A DNA stretch of 47,839 nucleotides from an uncultured Selenomonadales bacterium (GTDB lineage Bacteria; Bacillota; Negativicutes; Selenomonadales; Selenomonadaceae), in NCBI GenBank assembly GCA_947307055.1, contig CAMZHX010000018.1, positions 1 to 47,839 on the forward strand, in the 5' to 3' direction. This document shows, in pieces, positions 7,121 through 15,659 of the stretch. The notes below the pieces were generated by a model that saw only the letters and a program-made list of their open reading frames with translations, was not told the origin of the DNA and made no database searches. Position numbers and translations under genes: made by a program. Each line of letters begins with the position of its first letter. The first letter of the stretch is position 1.

Positions 7121-8182
7121 CTAGTCTAGGCAAATCAATTCATATTGGGGATTGCCCATGTTTAAATCGCGCATGGCCTGCAACTGATGAAGGCCGGCTC
7201 GCGATTCAATTCGCTCGCGCAAGTCTTTGGAATCGGGCGCGGTGTAAACCAAATCGCAACACGCTTGGTCTATCGCCAAAATATCGGTCGAAGCCAAAAT
7301 CCCAATGTCAGCCATAGTTGGCTCAGCGGCAGCAGTTCCCGCGCAGTCACAATCAACGCTCATTCGCCGCATAACGTTAATAAAAATTATGTGCTTGCCG
7401 AAGTAATCGCAAGTCGCCTTGCCGCTATCGGCCATGCGCTCCATGAATTCTTCCTTGAGCGGCATATTTACACCGTCAAACCAGTAAGGACCGGGCGGCG
7501 GCATTTCGTCGCGTTTGTAGCCGTGCACTTGAACTTTGCCGACGTGCCCGCTCGCCATTCCGATTGCGATATTTTTCAGACTGCCGCCGAAGCCGCCCAT
7601 TGCATGTCCTTTGAAGTGCGTCAAAACGACAATCGAATCGTAGTTGACGAGATTTTTGCCCATAGTGACTTCCTTCAGATGTTTGCCGCCGCGCACAGGC
7701 AAATTAACTCCGCCGTTCTCGTCCATGATGTCGACTTCGCAAAAATCCCAGCCGTTAGTCCGAATCGTCTCGCGGTGACCTGGCGTTTCGTAGCGCGCGC
7801 CGTTATAAAGCGTATTAGTCTCGATGATTGCCGAGTTGGGGATTTGCGCCTGAAATGCTCTGACCATATCGCGCGGCAAAATATTGGGGCCATGCGGTTC
7901 GCCCGTGTGAAGTTTGATTCCAACTTTGCCGTAAATCTCGCCGTTAATCCTGCTGTAAAGTTTGATGAGGTGGGGCGCGTCGATTTTGTCCGTGAAGTAA
8001 ACTTTAGCCGCCGTGCCCGAAAATTTTTGTCCGGTGACGTTTTTGGAGCCGACGACCGGAGCCGCGTTAAGTTTGAGAATTTTTTTACTCTTGGAAGCCT
8101 CCGCGACGTTGAATTGACCGATAGCCATTCCAACTGCCGCGACGCCCGCCATTTTGAAAAAATCTCGCCTTGTAATGTCCAT
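7121..8182 (-). CDS. DUF362 domain protein with Tat signal
   Basis: Start ATG 8182 (MDITRRDFFKMAGVAAVG) has GGAGGA seven bases upstream; an earlier in-frame start lacks a site. The first 28 residues form a twin-arginine signal ending near VAEASK. The rest (354 aa in all) matches DUF362 proteins: LHTGEPHGPN near the start, HFKGHAMGGFGGSLKNIAIG centrally, and several cysteines (VDCDCAG, DQACCDL) in the second half. The family is linked to iron-sulfur or other redox proteins, but its reaction is unknown. No separate ferredoxin CxxCxxCxxxC domain is visible. It is a single-gene unit. Confidence 0.82.
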   Translation of the reverse strand: MDITRRDFFKMAGVAAVGMAIGQFNVAEASKSKKILKLNAAPVVGSKNVTGQKFSGTAAKVYFTDKIDAPHLIKLYSRINGEIYGKVGIKLHTGEPHGPNILPRDMVRAFQAQIPNSAIIETNTLYNGARYETPGHRETIRTNGWDFCEVDIMDENGGVNLPVRGGKHLKEVTMGKNLVNYDSIVVLTHFKGHAMGGFGGSLKNIAIGMASGHVGKVQVHGYKRDEMPPPGPYWFDGVNMPLKEEFMERMADSGKATCDYFGKHIIFINVMRRMSVDCDCAGTAAAEPTMADIGILASTDILAIDQACCDLVYTAPDSKDLRERIESRAGLHQLQAMRDLNMGNPQYELICLD

Positions 8183-8210
8183 AATTATTCCTCCAAAAAT
8201 TTTTACGTCG

Positions 8211-8240
8211 ATTATAAGATTTCGAGCCGGCTCCATGCAA
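8211..8240 (-). promoter_or_regulatory. Sigma-A promoter of the DUF362 gene
   Basis: TTGCAT (8235-8240) and TATAAT (8211-8216) on the minus strand are separated by 18 bases, about 28 bases before the start codon. The rest of 8241-8389 shows no clear element. Confidence 0.6.
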
Positions 8241-8389
8241 ATACTTTATGTAAAAATTTTTCCGCTACTAAAGCGTAAATCACCTCGCTCATTTCTAGTG
8301 AAATACTCTGTGTCCAAATTGCTTTTTCGGCAGGAAATTTGCGGCGGCGATAGAATAAGACTTGCGATAAAATTTACGGAGGTCTAAGC

Positions 8390-10477
8390 ATGAAAGATTA
8401 CAAAAGCGAAAGTATTAGAAATGTAGCATTCTGCGGACATGGCCGCTCAGGCAAAACGTCTTTGCTTGAAGCGGCACTTTTCGACAGCGGCGCGACGACT
8501 CGTCTTGGCAACGTCGACCTCGGTACCGGCGTCCTCGACTTCGAGCCCGAAGAAAATAAGCGCAAGATGTCTATCAGCGCGTCGCTAGCGGCTCTTGAAT
8601 GGAAAAATTTCAAAGTCAATGCCATTGACGTTCCCGGCTTCCCCGATTTCGTCGCGGAAATGCATGGAGCTTTAGCGGCGGCCGATTCAACTGTTATCGT
8701 GGTGAGTGCTAGCGCAGGCGTCGAGGTCGAGACAGAAAAGGCTTGGAGCCTCGCCGAAAGTTTGAATCTCCCGCGCGCCTTCTTCGTTACCAAAATGGAT
8801 AGGGAACACGCCGACTTTGATAAAGTTCTTGCGCAACTCAAAGACAAATTCGGCAGCGGCGTCGTCCCCGTTCAAATCCCCGTCGGCAAAGAAGATAGCT
8901 TTAAAGGCGTCGTCGACCTGCTCAAAAGTTTCTCGAAAGTCAAAGCCGATGACGAACAAATTGACGCGGCGGATTTGGCTGATGAGGTCGAGGAAAAACG
9001 CCTTGAGATGTTGGACATTGTCGCCGAGTTCAATGAAGAACTCATGATGCAATATCTTGAAGGCGACGTTGAAGACCTCGACGAGAACGAAATTTCAGAG
9101 GCATTAGCGACCGGCATTCGCGAGGCTAAAGTTTTCCCGGTGTTCGTAGGCTCTGCGCTTAAAAATATCGGCGTCAAAAAATTCCTCAACAGCTTAGTCG
9201 AATTCTTCCCCGCGCCCGATTCCAAAAGCTATCAGGGCATCAACCCCAAAACTGATGAGCTTGTCGAGCGCAAAATTTCCGAGCCGTTCAGCGGACAAAT
9301 TTTCAAAACTATGGTTGACCCGTTCGTCGGGCGTATGTCTTATGTGCGCGTAGTCAGCGGCGATATGAAAGGCGACGCGACTTATCAACTTTTCGGCGAC
9401 AATTCGGAAGGGCAGGAGCGTTTGAGCGGCCTTTTCACCATGCAGGGCAAAAAACAAATCCCCGTTGACGTGGCGCACGCCGGAGATATTGTCGTTACGT
9501 CGAAACTCGCCAACGCTAAGACCGGCGACACCCTCTGCGATAAAGCCGCGCCCATTAAGTACGAGCGCATTAAATATCCCGAACCGATGTTGGCTATGGC
9601 CGTCACGAGCGAGAAGAAGGGCGAGGAAGATAAAGTTTTCAGCGCGATTACTCGCCAGCAGGACGAAGACCCAACGATTATGTTGGTCAAGAACGCCGAG
9701 ACTAAGCAGACAATTTTGAAGGGAATCGGCGAAGTGCACCTTGACATTTTGGGCGATAAACTTCAGCGCAAATTTGGCGTCAAAATGGTTTTGGGCGAAC
9801 CGCGCGTCGCTTATCGCGAGACCATTCGCAAGCAAGTCGAAGTTCAAGGCAAGCATAAGAAACAATCGGGCGGGCACGGGCAATACGGCGATGTTTGGTT
9901 GAGAATCGGTCCGAATAAGGACGCTAATCCCGAAGTCAATAACGGCAACGTCTGGAGCGAAAGTATTTTCGGCGGCAGCGTCCCGCGTCAATATTTCCCG
10001 GCCGTCGAGAAGGGCACGCAAGAAACTCTTGCTGAAGGCGTTATCGCGGGTTATCCGGTCGTCAATGTCAGCGTTAATCTTTTTGACGGCTCTTATCACG
10101 CGGTCGACAGCTCCGAAGCCGCATTCAAGACTGCAACTTCAATCGCGATTAAGAAGGGTATTTTATCCGCCGACCCGATTTTGCTTGAGCCCATTGACGA
10201 AATAACCGTCCTCACGCCCGAAAATTATATGGGCGACATTATCGGCAAATTGAATTCAAAGCGCGGCAAGATTTTGGGCATGGACCCGAAAGGCAAAGGT
10301 ATGACCGAAGTCAAAGCGTTGATTCCGTCGAGCGAGCTTTACAAGTACGCGACAGACTTGCGCTCGCAAACTCAAGGCAGGGCGTCTTACTCGCTGAAGT
10401 TCTCGCACTACGACCCGATGCCCGATAAGTTGGCGGAAAAGATTATCGAGGAACATAAAGCCGCTACAGAGAAATAA
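8390..10477 (+). CDS. Elongation factor G-like GTPase (EF-G paralogue)
   Basis: Five-domain translational GTPase of 695 aa. G1 is GHGRSGKTS, G3 is DVPGF in place of the usual DTPGH, and G4 is TKMD. The switch I region (EPEENKRKMSIS) departs from the EF-G consensus RGITI. These differences place it with the second, FusA2-type EF-G found in many Firmicutes rather than the main factor. Domains III-V appear complete, with KQSGGHGQYGDVW and the C-terminal YATDLRSQTQGRASYSLKF. GGAGG precedes ATG 8390. A terminator follows closely. Its exact role (recycling, stress or translocation) cannot be told from sequence. Confidence 0.88.
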   Translation: MKDYKSESIRNVAFCGHGRSGKTSLLEAALFDSGATTRLGNVDLGTGVLDFEPEENKRKMSISASLAALEWKNFKVNAIDVPGFPDFVAEMHGALAAADSTVIVVSASAGVEVETEKAWSLAESLNLPRAFFVTKMDREHADFDKVLAQLKDKFGSGVVPVQIPVGKEDSFKGVVDLLKSFSKVKADDEQIDAADLADEVEEKRLEMLDIVAEFNEELMMQYLEGDVEDLDENEISEALATGIREAKVFPVFVGSALKNIGVKKFLNSLVEFFPAPDSKSYQGINPKTDELVERKISEPFSGQIFKTMVDPFVGRMSYVRVVSGDMKGDATYQLFGDNSEGQERLSGLFTMQGKKQIPVDVAHAGDIVVTSKLANAKTGDTLCDKAAPIKYERIKYPEPMLAMAVTSEKKGEEDKVFSAITRQQDEDPTIMLVKNAETKQTILKGIGEVHLDILGDKLQRKFGVKMVLGEPRVAYRETIRKQVEVQGKHKKQSGGHGQYGDVWLRIGPNKDANPEVNNGNVWSESIFGGSVPRQYFPAVEKGTQETLAEGVIAGYPVVNVSVNLFDGSYHAVDSSEAAFKTATSIAIKKGILSADPILLEPIDEITVLTPENYMGDIIGKLNSKRGKILGMDPKGKGMTEVKALIPSSELYKYATDLRSQTQGRASYSLKFSHYDPMPDKLAEKIIEEHKAATEK

Positions 10478-10495
10478 TTTCGGAAAAGTCATTGA

Positions 10496-10534
10496 CCGTC
10501 AATCAGGGAAATTTCTTGACTGGCGGATTTTTTT
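10496..10534 (+). terminator. Intrinsic terminator or attenuator between the EF-G paralogue and pgeF
   Basis: Ten-pair stem (CCGTCAATCA with TGACTGGCGG, one mismatch and one G-U) followed by seven T residues. It ends only 13 bases before the pgeF start codon, overlapping its leader. Confidence 0.75.
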
Positions 10535-10547
10535 ATAGGAGGTCGTT

Positions 10548-11375
10548 ATGAGCTACTTTTTGAAGCGGACGGAAAATAATCTTTGGCACGGGAAGTTTTC
10601 GACATTCCCAGCCGATTTGGTGACCCATGCTGTATCGACGCGGCTCGGAGGAGTGAGCAAGCCGCCGTTCGGCAGTTTGAATCTTGCGCTACATGTTGGC
10701 GACGAGCCTAAAGACGTTCTCGCCAATCGGAAAAGATTTGTGCAGTCGCTAGGGTTTTCACTGGCCGACATTGTCACGCCAAATCAAGTTCACGGCGATA
10801 AAATTTTTCGCGTCGATGAAAATTATCGCGGTTGCGGTTGCGCGAATTATGCCGACTCGATTCCGACGACCGACGCCCTTATAACCGACACGCCCGAATT
10901 GCCGCTTATGCTTTGCTTTGCCGATTGCGTCCCGATTTTTTTTGTCGACGTTGAGAACTGCGCGGTTGGCTTAGCTCATGGCGGTTGGAAGGGCACGCTA
11001 AAAAAAATCGCCGCCAAAACTCTTTTGAGAATGGGCGACGAGTTCGGCACGCGTCCTAAGGATTGTTTGATTGGGATTGCGCCGTCAATCGGTTCGTGTT
11101 GCTACGAGGTCGGCGGCGAAGTTATCGACAAATGCAGGGACGCCTTCCCAAGCAATTACGGCGAACTTTTGATTGAGCGCGACGGGAAAATTTTTCTCGA
11201 CTTGTGGCGGGCTAATGTGATTCAGTTTTTGGAAGTGGGCGTGCCCGAAGAAAATATCGACGTGGCGGGCAAATGCACTTGTTGCGAGAGCGCGTGGTAT
11301 TTTTCCTATCGCGCCGCGCAGAAAAATAATCTCGACCGCACAGGACGTATCGCCGCCCTTATCGCCCTGAAATAA
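10548..11375 (+). CDS. pgeF: Peptidoglycan editing factor PgeF (YfiH/laccase-domain family)
   Basis: Family members act on muropeptide-type substrates, correcting misincorporated residues in peptidoglycan precursors, and were formerly called polyphenol oxidases. Conserved metal-site motifs are present: TPNQVHGDK, CFADCVPI, AHGGWKGT and IGSCCYEVG. Length 275 aa is normal. AGGAGG precedes ATG 10548. It lies just after a terminator-like hairpin and ends 1 bp from the convergent LRR gene, with no terminator between. Confidence 0.93.
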   Translation: MSYFLKRTENNLWHGKFSTFPADLVTHAVSTRLGGVSKPPFGSLNLALHVGDEPKDVLANRKRFVQSLGFSLADIVTPNQVHGDKIFRVDENYRGCGCANYADSIPTTDALITDTPELPLMLCFADCVPIFFVDVENCAVGLAHGGWKGTLKKIAAKTLLRMGDEFGTRPKDCLIGIAPSIGSCCYEVGGEVIDKCRDAFPSNYGELLIERDGKIFLDLWRANVIQFLEVGVPEENIDVAGKCTCCESAWYFSYRAAQKNNLDRTGRIAALIALK

Positions 11376-11376
11376 T

Positions 11377-11736
11377 TCAATACGGGATAAGCTCGGCGTC
11401 ATTGCTCTCGCGCAATTTATCTTCAAAGCCCGAACCCGCCTTGTAATAAATTTTCTCAAGGCGCGTGCACCCATCGAAAATTTCCTCGCCAAGATAAGTC
11501 ACGCTGGCGGGGATTTTTACTTCGGTCAAGTTCTTGCAGTACTCGAAGGCAAAAAGTCCAATTCTCGTGACGCCGTCCGCGATAACAACTCTTTTAATCA
11601 AGTCGCGCCGTTCAAACCAAGGGGCTCTGTCTTTAGAAAAGGTGTTGTATTCTTCCATATCGCCCGCACCGCTTATGGTGAGCGTGTCGCTGTCTAGCGT
11701 CCAAGTTAAATTTTCGCCGCAAGTGCCGCTCAGCAT
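11377..11736 (-). CDS. Small leucine-rich-repeat (BspA-type) protein
   Basis: 119 aa. It starts with a typical pre-repeat (CGENLTWTLD, then LTISGAGDME) seen at the head of BspA-like LRR proteins, then carries two to three LRR_5 units (VVIADGVTRIGLFAFEYC, then LTEVKIPASVTYLGEEIF). There is no signal peptide or membrane anchor, so it is predicted to be cytoplasmic. The ribosome site is weak. It follows a second LRR protein by 15 bp. Function unknown; these repeats usually mediate binding. Confidence 0.7.
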   Translation of the reverse strand: MLSGTCGENLTWTLDSDTLTISGAGDMEEYNTFSKDRAPWFERRDLIKRVVIADGVTRIGLFAFEYCKNLTEVKIPASVTYLGEEIFDGCTRLEKIYYKAGSGFEDKLRESNDAELIPY

Positions 11737-11751
11737 TTAATCGCCGCCTGT

Positions 11752-12312
11752 TCAAAAGGAAACTTTTATACTGTTGTCCATACGAGCGAGCCACTCGAAA
11801 AAATTTTTGCTCGGAATGACGCCGCGTTCAATCTCGACGCCCGCAATATTTTTCTCGATAACGTTCCAAGTTTCGTAGCCCGTCGAAAAGTCAGCATCAG
11901 ACTTCGCGGCGGGATTTTTCTTTATAATCAACTTGCCGTCGGTGAGGCTCCAAAGAACATTTTTGCCGCCGTCAATCGTCCGCTCCCCGCAGTAGCAAAA
12001 AGTAAATGCAAAGTCACCGATTGTCTTAACGCTCGCGGGGATTATAAGTTGCTCAAGGCGCATGCAGTCGTCGAAGGCGTGCGCGGCAATTTTCTCGACG
12101 CCCTCTTCAATGACGATTTTTAAAATGTCGTGTAGTTCATCGAGCCAGGGCAATTCCTCCGCCGAATGCTTTTTTATCTCGCGCACTCCGCCAACTGTCA
12201 AAGTTTTGTTTTTAACTTTCCAACGCAACTTTTTATCAACGGGTTGAATTATAGCTTTGTCAGCGTGTAATAAGGCGTTACGCATTAAGAACCAATCATA
12301 AAGCCAACCCAT
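11752..12312 (-). CDS. Leucine-rich-repeat (BspA-type) protein
   Basis: 186 aa with LRR_5-type units (IVIEEGVEKIAAHAFDDC, then LIIPASVKTIGDFAF), preceded by the KLRWKVKNKTLTVGG pre-repeat. A second pre-repeat-like stretch (NVLWSLTDGKLII) follows the repeats, as if another block had begun; the next gene has the same design. GGGGAGG precedes ATG 12312. No signal peptide. The two genes probably arose by duplication and form a small unit downstream of the hslU terminator. Confidence 0.65.
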   Translation of the reverse strand: MGWLYDWFLMRNALLHADKAIIQPVDKKLRWKVKNKTLTVGGVREIKKHSAEELPWLDELHDILKIVIEEGVEKIAAHAFDDCMRLEQLIIPASVKTIGDFAFTFCYCGERTIDGGKNVLWSLTDGKLIIKKNPAAKSDADFSTGYETWNVIEKNIAGVEIERGVIPSKNFFEWLARMDNSIKVSF

Positions 12313-12336
12313 TTAACGTTCCTCCCCATATCAATA

Positions 12337-12370
12337 TAAAAATAACAGCCGCGAAATTTCTCGTGACTGT
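12337..12370 (-). terminator. Intrinsic terminator after hslU
   Basis: An imperfect hairpin (ACAG/CTGT base and CGCGA/TCTCG upper stem, one mismatch) is followed on the minus strand by a T-rich run. It lies 12 bp beyond the hslU stop. Confidence 0.6.
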
Positions 12371-12381
12371 CAAAAGTTTTC

Positions 12382-13809
12382 TTACAGGATGAACTGCGAC
12401 AAATCTTTATTCTTGGCGATGTCCTTTAGCCGCTCGTCGACGTATGCCGCATCGATTACGACTTCGGTTTTGCCGTCCTTGACCATGTCGGGAGCCTCGA
12501 ACGAAATTTGCTCCAACAACTTCTCAAGCAACGTATGCAACCTGCGCGCCCCTATGTCTTCCGATTGCTCGTTGACGTGTTCGGCTAGCTCGGCTATGTG
12601 CTCTATCGCGTCCGCTTGGAATTCCAACTCAAGCCCTTCTGTTTGCAGCAACGCTTTGTACTGCTTGAGCAATGCGTTTTGCGGCTCGGTCAAAATTTTC
12701 TCGAAGTCCGCTTTGAGCAACGACTTCAACTCGACGCGAATCGGGAAACGCCCTTGCAATTCTGGGATAAGGTCGGAGGGTTTAGCGGTATGGAACGCGC
12801 CCGCCGCGATAAACAATATGTAATCGGTTTTGACGGGGCCATATTTCGTCATAACGGTTGAGCCCTCGACAATCGGCAAAATGTCGCGCTGAACGCCTTC
12901 GCGGCTGACATCGGGGCCGGAGCTCGAACCTTTGACCGCGACTTTGTCAATCTCGTCAAGGAAGACAATCCCGCTGCGTTCGGCGAGTTCAACCGCAGTT
13001 TCGGAGACTTCTTCCATGTCGATGAGTTTCTCTGCCTCTTCCTGCTCCAAAATCTTCCGCGCAGTCGCGACCGTCACTTTCCTTTTGCGCATACGCTTTG
13101 GCATTAAACTTGAGACCATGTCTTGAAGATTATCGCCCATGCCCTCAAGGCTCGACCCCGAAAACATTCCGACCATCGGCTTTGCATGGTCTGCCACTTC
13201 AAGCTCTATGACTTGCTCTTCCATTTTGCCCGCCAACAATCTTTTGCGTATAAATTCGCGCCCGTGTTTTTTGGAAGTGTCTTCTTCCTCTGGCGGCGGT
13301 GCGTCGACTTCCGCATTGCCGAAAAGTTTTCCGAGCGGATTTTGTGAACGCTTTGGTTCGGGGACTAACACGTCAAGCAGGCGTTCAATCGCATTAGCGG
13401 CGGCCTTTTCTTTGACTTCCTCTGTACGTTGCTTGCGAACCATGCGGACTGCTGTCTGTGCCAAGTCGCGGATAATCGATTCGACATCGCGCCCGACGTA
13501 GCCGACTTCCGTAAACTTTGTCGCCTCGACCTTGATAAACGGAGCTTTGACAAGTCGCGCAAGTCGCCGCGCAATTTCCGTTTTACCTACGCCCGTCGAA
13601 CCTATCATCAAAATATTTTTCGGGATAACGTCGTCGCGCATTTCGTCGGGCAATTTGTGACTGCGCCAGCGATTACGAAGCGCGATTGCCACAGATTTTT
13701 TTGCCTCGTCCTGTCCGACAATATATTTATCCAGTTCCGCGACAATCTCGCGCGGGGTCTGGTCGTTCACGCCGAGTTCTTGAGTTATCTTTTTCTTTTC
13801 CTTCGCCAT
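12382..13809 (-). CDS. hslU: ATP-dependent protease ATPase subunit HslU (ClpY)
   Basis: AAA+ unfoldase that feeds substrates to HslV. Walker A is GSTGVGKTE, Walker B is IVFLDEIDK, and the pore GYVGRDVE motif is present. The I-domain (about residues 145-275) and the [18 protein letters not shown] segment are typical. It ends in DLSQFIL, the short hydrophobic tail that docks into HslV. 475 aa, complete. It starts 12 bp after hslV. Confidence 0.97.
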   Translation of the reverse strand: MAKEKKKITQELGVNDQTPREIVAELDKYIVGQDEAKKSVAIALRNRWRSHKLPDEMRDDVIPKNILMIGSTGVGKTEIARRLARLVKAPFIKVEATKFTEVGYVGRDVESIIRDLAQTAVRMVRKQRTEEVKEKAAANAIERLLDVLVPEPKRSQNPLGKLFGNAEVDAPPPEEEDTSKKHGREFIRKRLLAGKMEEQVIELEVADHAKPMVGMFSGSSLEGMGDNLQDMVSSLMPKRMRKRKVTVATARKILEQEEAEKLIDMEEVSETAVELAERSGIVFLDEIDKVAVKGSSSGPDVSREGVQRDILPIVEGSTVMTKYGPVKTDYILFIAAGAFHTAKPSDLIPELQGRFPIRVELKSLLKADFEKILTEPQNALLKQYKALLQTEGLELEFQADAIEHIAELAEHVNEQSEDIGARRLHTLLEKLLEQISFEAPDMVKDGKTEVVIDAAYVDERLKDIAKNKDLSQFIL

Positions 13810-13821
13810 TATATATCCCCC

Positions 13822-14358
13822 TTAGTTGAGTTCTTCCACAATAATATTTTGATTCGTGAAGACGCAAATATCCGCCGCGATTGACAACGACTCCTTAGCG
13901 ATGTCGGGCGCGGTCATATCGGTATGAGCGATTAAAGCTCGCGCCGCCGCCAATGCGTAGAAGCCGCCCGAACCTATCGCCGCAACGTCGCCGTCCGGCT
14001 CGATGACTTCGCCATTGCCCGACAAAAGCAATATCGTATTTTTATCGGCAACCAACAACAAAGCCTCCAGCCGACGCAAAATTTTATCGGTGCGCCAATC
14101 CTTAGCAAGCGCGACTGCCGCCCGCATTAGGTGCCCGTGCGTCGATTCGAGTTTCTCCTCAAATTTTTCAAACAGCGTAAAGGCATCAGCGACCGAGCCC
14201 GCGAACCCTGCAATAATTTTGTCGTGGTAGAGGCGGCGAACTTTTTTAGCAGTCGACTTCATAACAGTTGAATTGCCGAAAGTGACTTGCCCGTCGCCCG
14301 CAATCGCAACCTTGTCGCCCCTCTTGACAGCTACAATCGTCGTTGCATGAAATTCCAT
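13822..14358 (-). CDS. hslV: ATP-dependent protease proteolytic subunit HslV (ClpQ)
   Basis: Threonine peptidase of the proteasome type. The sequence opens [11 protein letters not shown], so the catalytic Thr lies after a five-residue propeptide, as in Bacillus-type Clp[19 protein letters not shown] and the [14 protein letters not shown] segment are conserved. 178 aa, complete. It starts 5 bp after trmFO. The usual Firmicute neighbour xerC is absent between trmFO and hslV. Confidence 0.97.
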   Translation of the reverse strand: MEFHATTIVAVKRGDKVAIAGDGQVTFGNSTVMKSTAKKVRRLYHDKIIAGFAGSVADAFTLFEKFEEKLESTHGHLMRAAVALAKDWRTDKILRRLEALLLVADKNTILLLSGNGEVIEPDGDVAAIGSGGFYALAAARALIAHTDMTAPDIAKESLSIAADICVFTNQNIIVEELN

Positions 14359-14363
14359 TTATC

Positions 14364-15659
14364 TCACTCCAATCCTAAATTTTCTATGTCCGTCAAAGCT
14401 CTTTGTGCGAGTTTTTCTTTGCGCAATTTTTTAGGCGTCTTGACTTCGAGCGGCGGCAACAATCCGAATGTTACATTCATCGGCTGGAAATTTTCTGCGA
14501 CCGCTGACGTTATGTAATGCGCCAATGCTCCGTGACAAGTTGTCGGCGGGAAGGTTATCGGCTCCAAATTTTTTGCAAGTCGTGCCGCGTTGACGCCCGC
14601 CATTAATCCTGCCGCTGCCGATTCGACGTAGCCTTCGACGCCCGTAATTTGTCCCGCGAAAAATATTTCCGGCGAGCTTTTGAGTTGGAACGTCGGTAGT
14701 AAAACTTTTGGCGAGTTTATGTAGGTGTTCCTGTGCATGACGCCGAATCTTACGAACTCCGCCGCCTCAAGTCCAGGAATCATTTTGAAGACGCGCCGTT
14801 GTTCGCTCCAAGTCAAATGCGTTTGGAAGCCCACCAAATTATACAGCGTCGCCTCGCGATTGTCCTGTCGCAGTTGAACGACGGCGTAGGGCGTTTGACC
14901 TGTGCGCGGGTCGATTAGTCCGACGGGCTTTAGATTCCCAAAGCGCATCGTATCTTCGCCGCGAGCCGCTAAGACTTCAACGGGCAGGCAACCTTCAAAG
15001 AAAATTTCCTGATCGAAATCGTGCGACTTAGTCTTTTCGGCGGCAATCAACTCTGCGCGGAAGTTCAGGTATTCGTCGCGGGTCATCGGGCAATTTATAT
15101 AAGAATTGTCCGCGCCCTTGTCGTAACGCGACGCTTTGAACGCCTTGCTGAAATTGATTGAATCAGCCGTGACAATCGGAGCCGCCGCGTCGTAAAAATA
15201 AAAGTCGTCGCCGCCCGTGAGCCGTTTAATTTCGTCGGCAAGTGCGCCCGCCGTCAAAGGGCCGCTCGCGATAATTTTTATACCGTCCAGCGCGTCGAGG
15301 CTCGTGACTTCCTCCTCGACAAAGTTCGCGACGGATTTAATTTTCGCGGTGACGAACTTTGCGAACTCGTGACGATCGACGGCCAAAGCTCCGCCCGCAG
15401 GAATTTTAGTCGCATCGGCCGCCGCAATTATAATTGAATCGAGACGGCGCATTTCCTCTTTGAGGACGCCGACGGCATTTGATAACCCTGCCGCCCGAAG
15501 TGAATTACTGCAGACGAGCTCGGCGAAATTGGCGGACTTATGCGCGGGAGTTTTTTTAGTCGGGCGCATTTCGTGCAAAGTGACTTCGACGCCGCGCCTA
15601 GCGATTTGCCAAGCCGCCTCCGAACCTGCAAGCCCTGCGCCGATTACGTGAACTTTCAA
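14364..15659 (-). CDS. trmFO: Methylenetetrahydrofolate-tRNA-(uracil-5-)-methyltransferase TrmFO
   Basis: FAD- and folate-dependent enzyme making ribothymidine 54 in tRNA. The N-terminal FAD motif is [36 protein letters not shown] and [17 protein letters not shown] are conserved. 431 aa, full length. Its ATG overlaps the stop of the upstream topA-like gene by 4 bp, implying coupling. Confidence 0.97.
   Translation of the reverse strand: MKVHVIGAGLAGSEAAWQIARRGVEVTLHEMRPTKKTPAHKSANFAELVCSNSLRAAGLSNAVGVLKEEMRRLDSIIIAAADATKIPAGGALAVDRHEFAKFVTAKIKSVANFVEEEVTSLDALDGIKIIASGPLTAGALADEIKRLTGGDDFYFYDAAAPIVTADSINFSKAFKASRYDKGADNSYINCPMTRDEYLNFRAELIAAEKTKSHDFDQEIFFEGCLPVEVLAARGEDTMRFGNLKPVGLIDPRTGQTPYAVVQLRQDNREATLYNLVGFQTHLTWSEQRRVFKMIPGLEAAEFVRFGVMHRNTYINSPKVLLPTFQLKSSPEIFFAGQITGVEGYVESAAAGLMAGVNAARLAKNLEPITFPPTTCHGALAHYITSAVAENFQPMNVTFGLLPPLEVKTPKKLRKEKLAQRALTDIENLGLE

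Noticed and set aside
7187..8278. 363-codon plus-strand frame antisense to the DUF362 gene
   Set aside because: No ribosome site and no recognisable motif; the minus frame has a Tat leader, a ribosome site and family motifs. Long antisense frames arise here from codon bias.
9194..10099. 301-codon minus-strand frame antisense to the EF-G paralogue
   Set aside because: It lies fully inside a clear GTPase gene and shows no domain pattern of its own.
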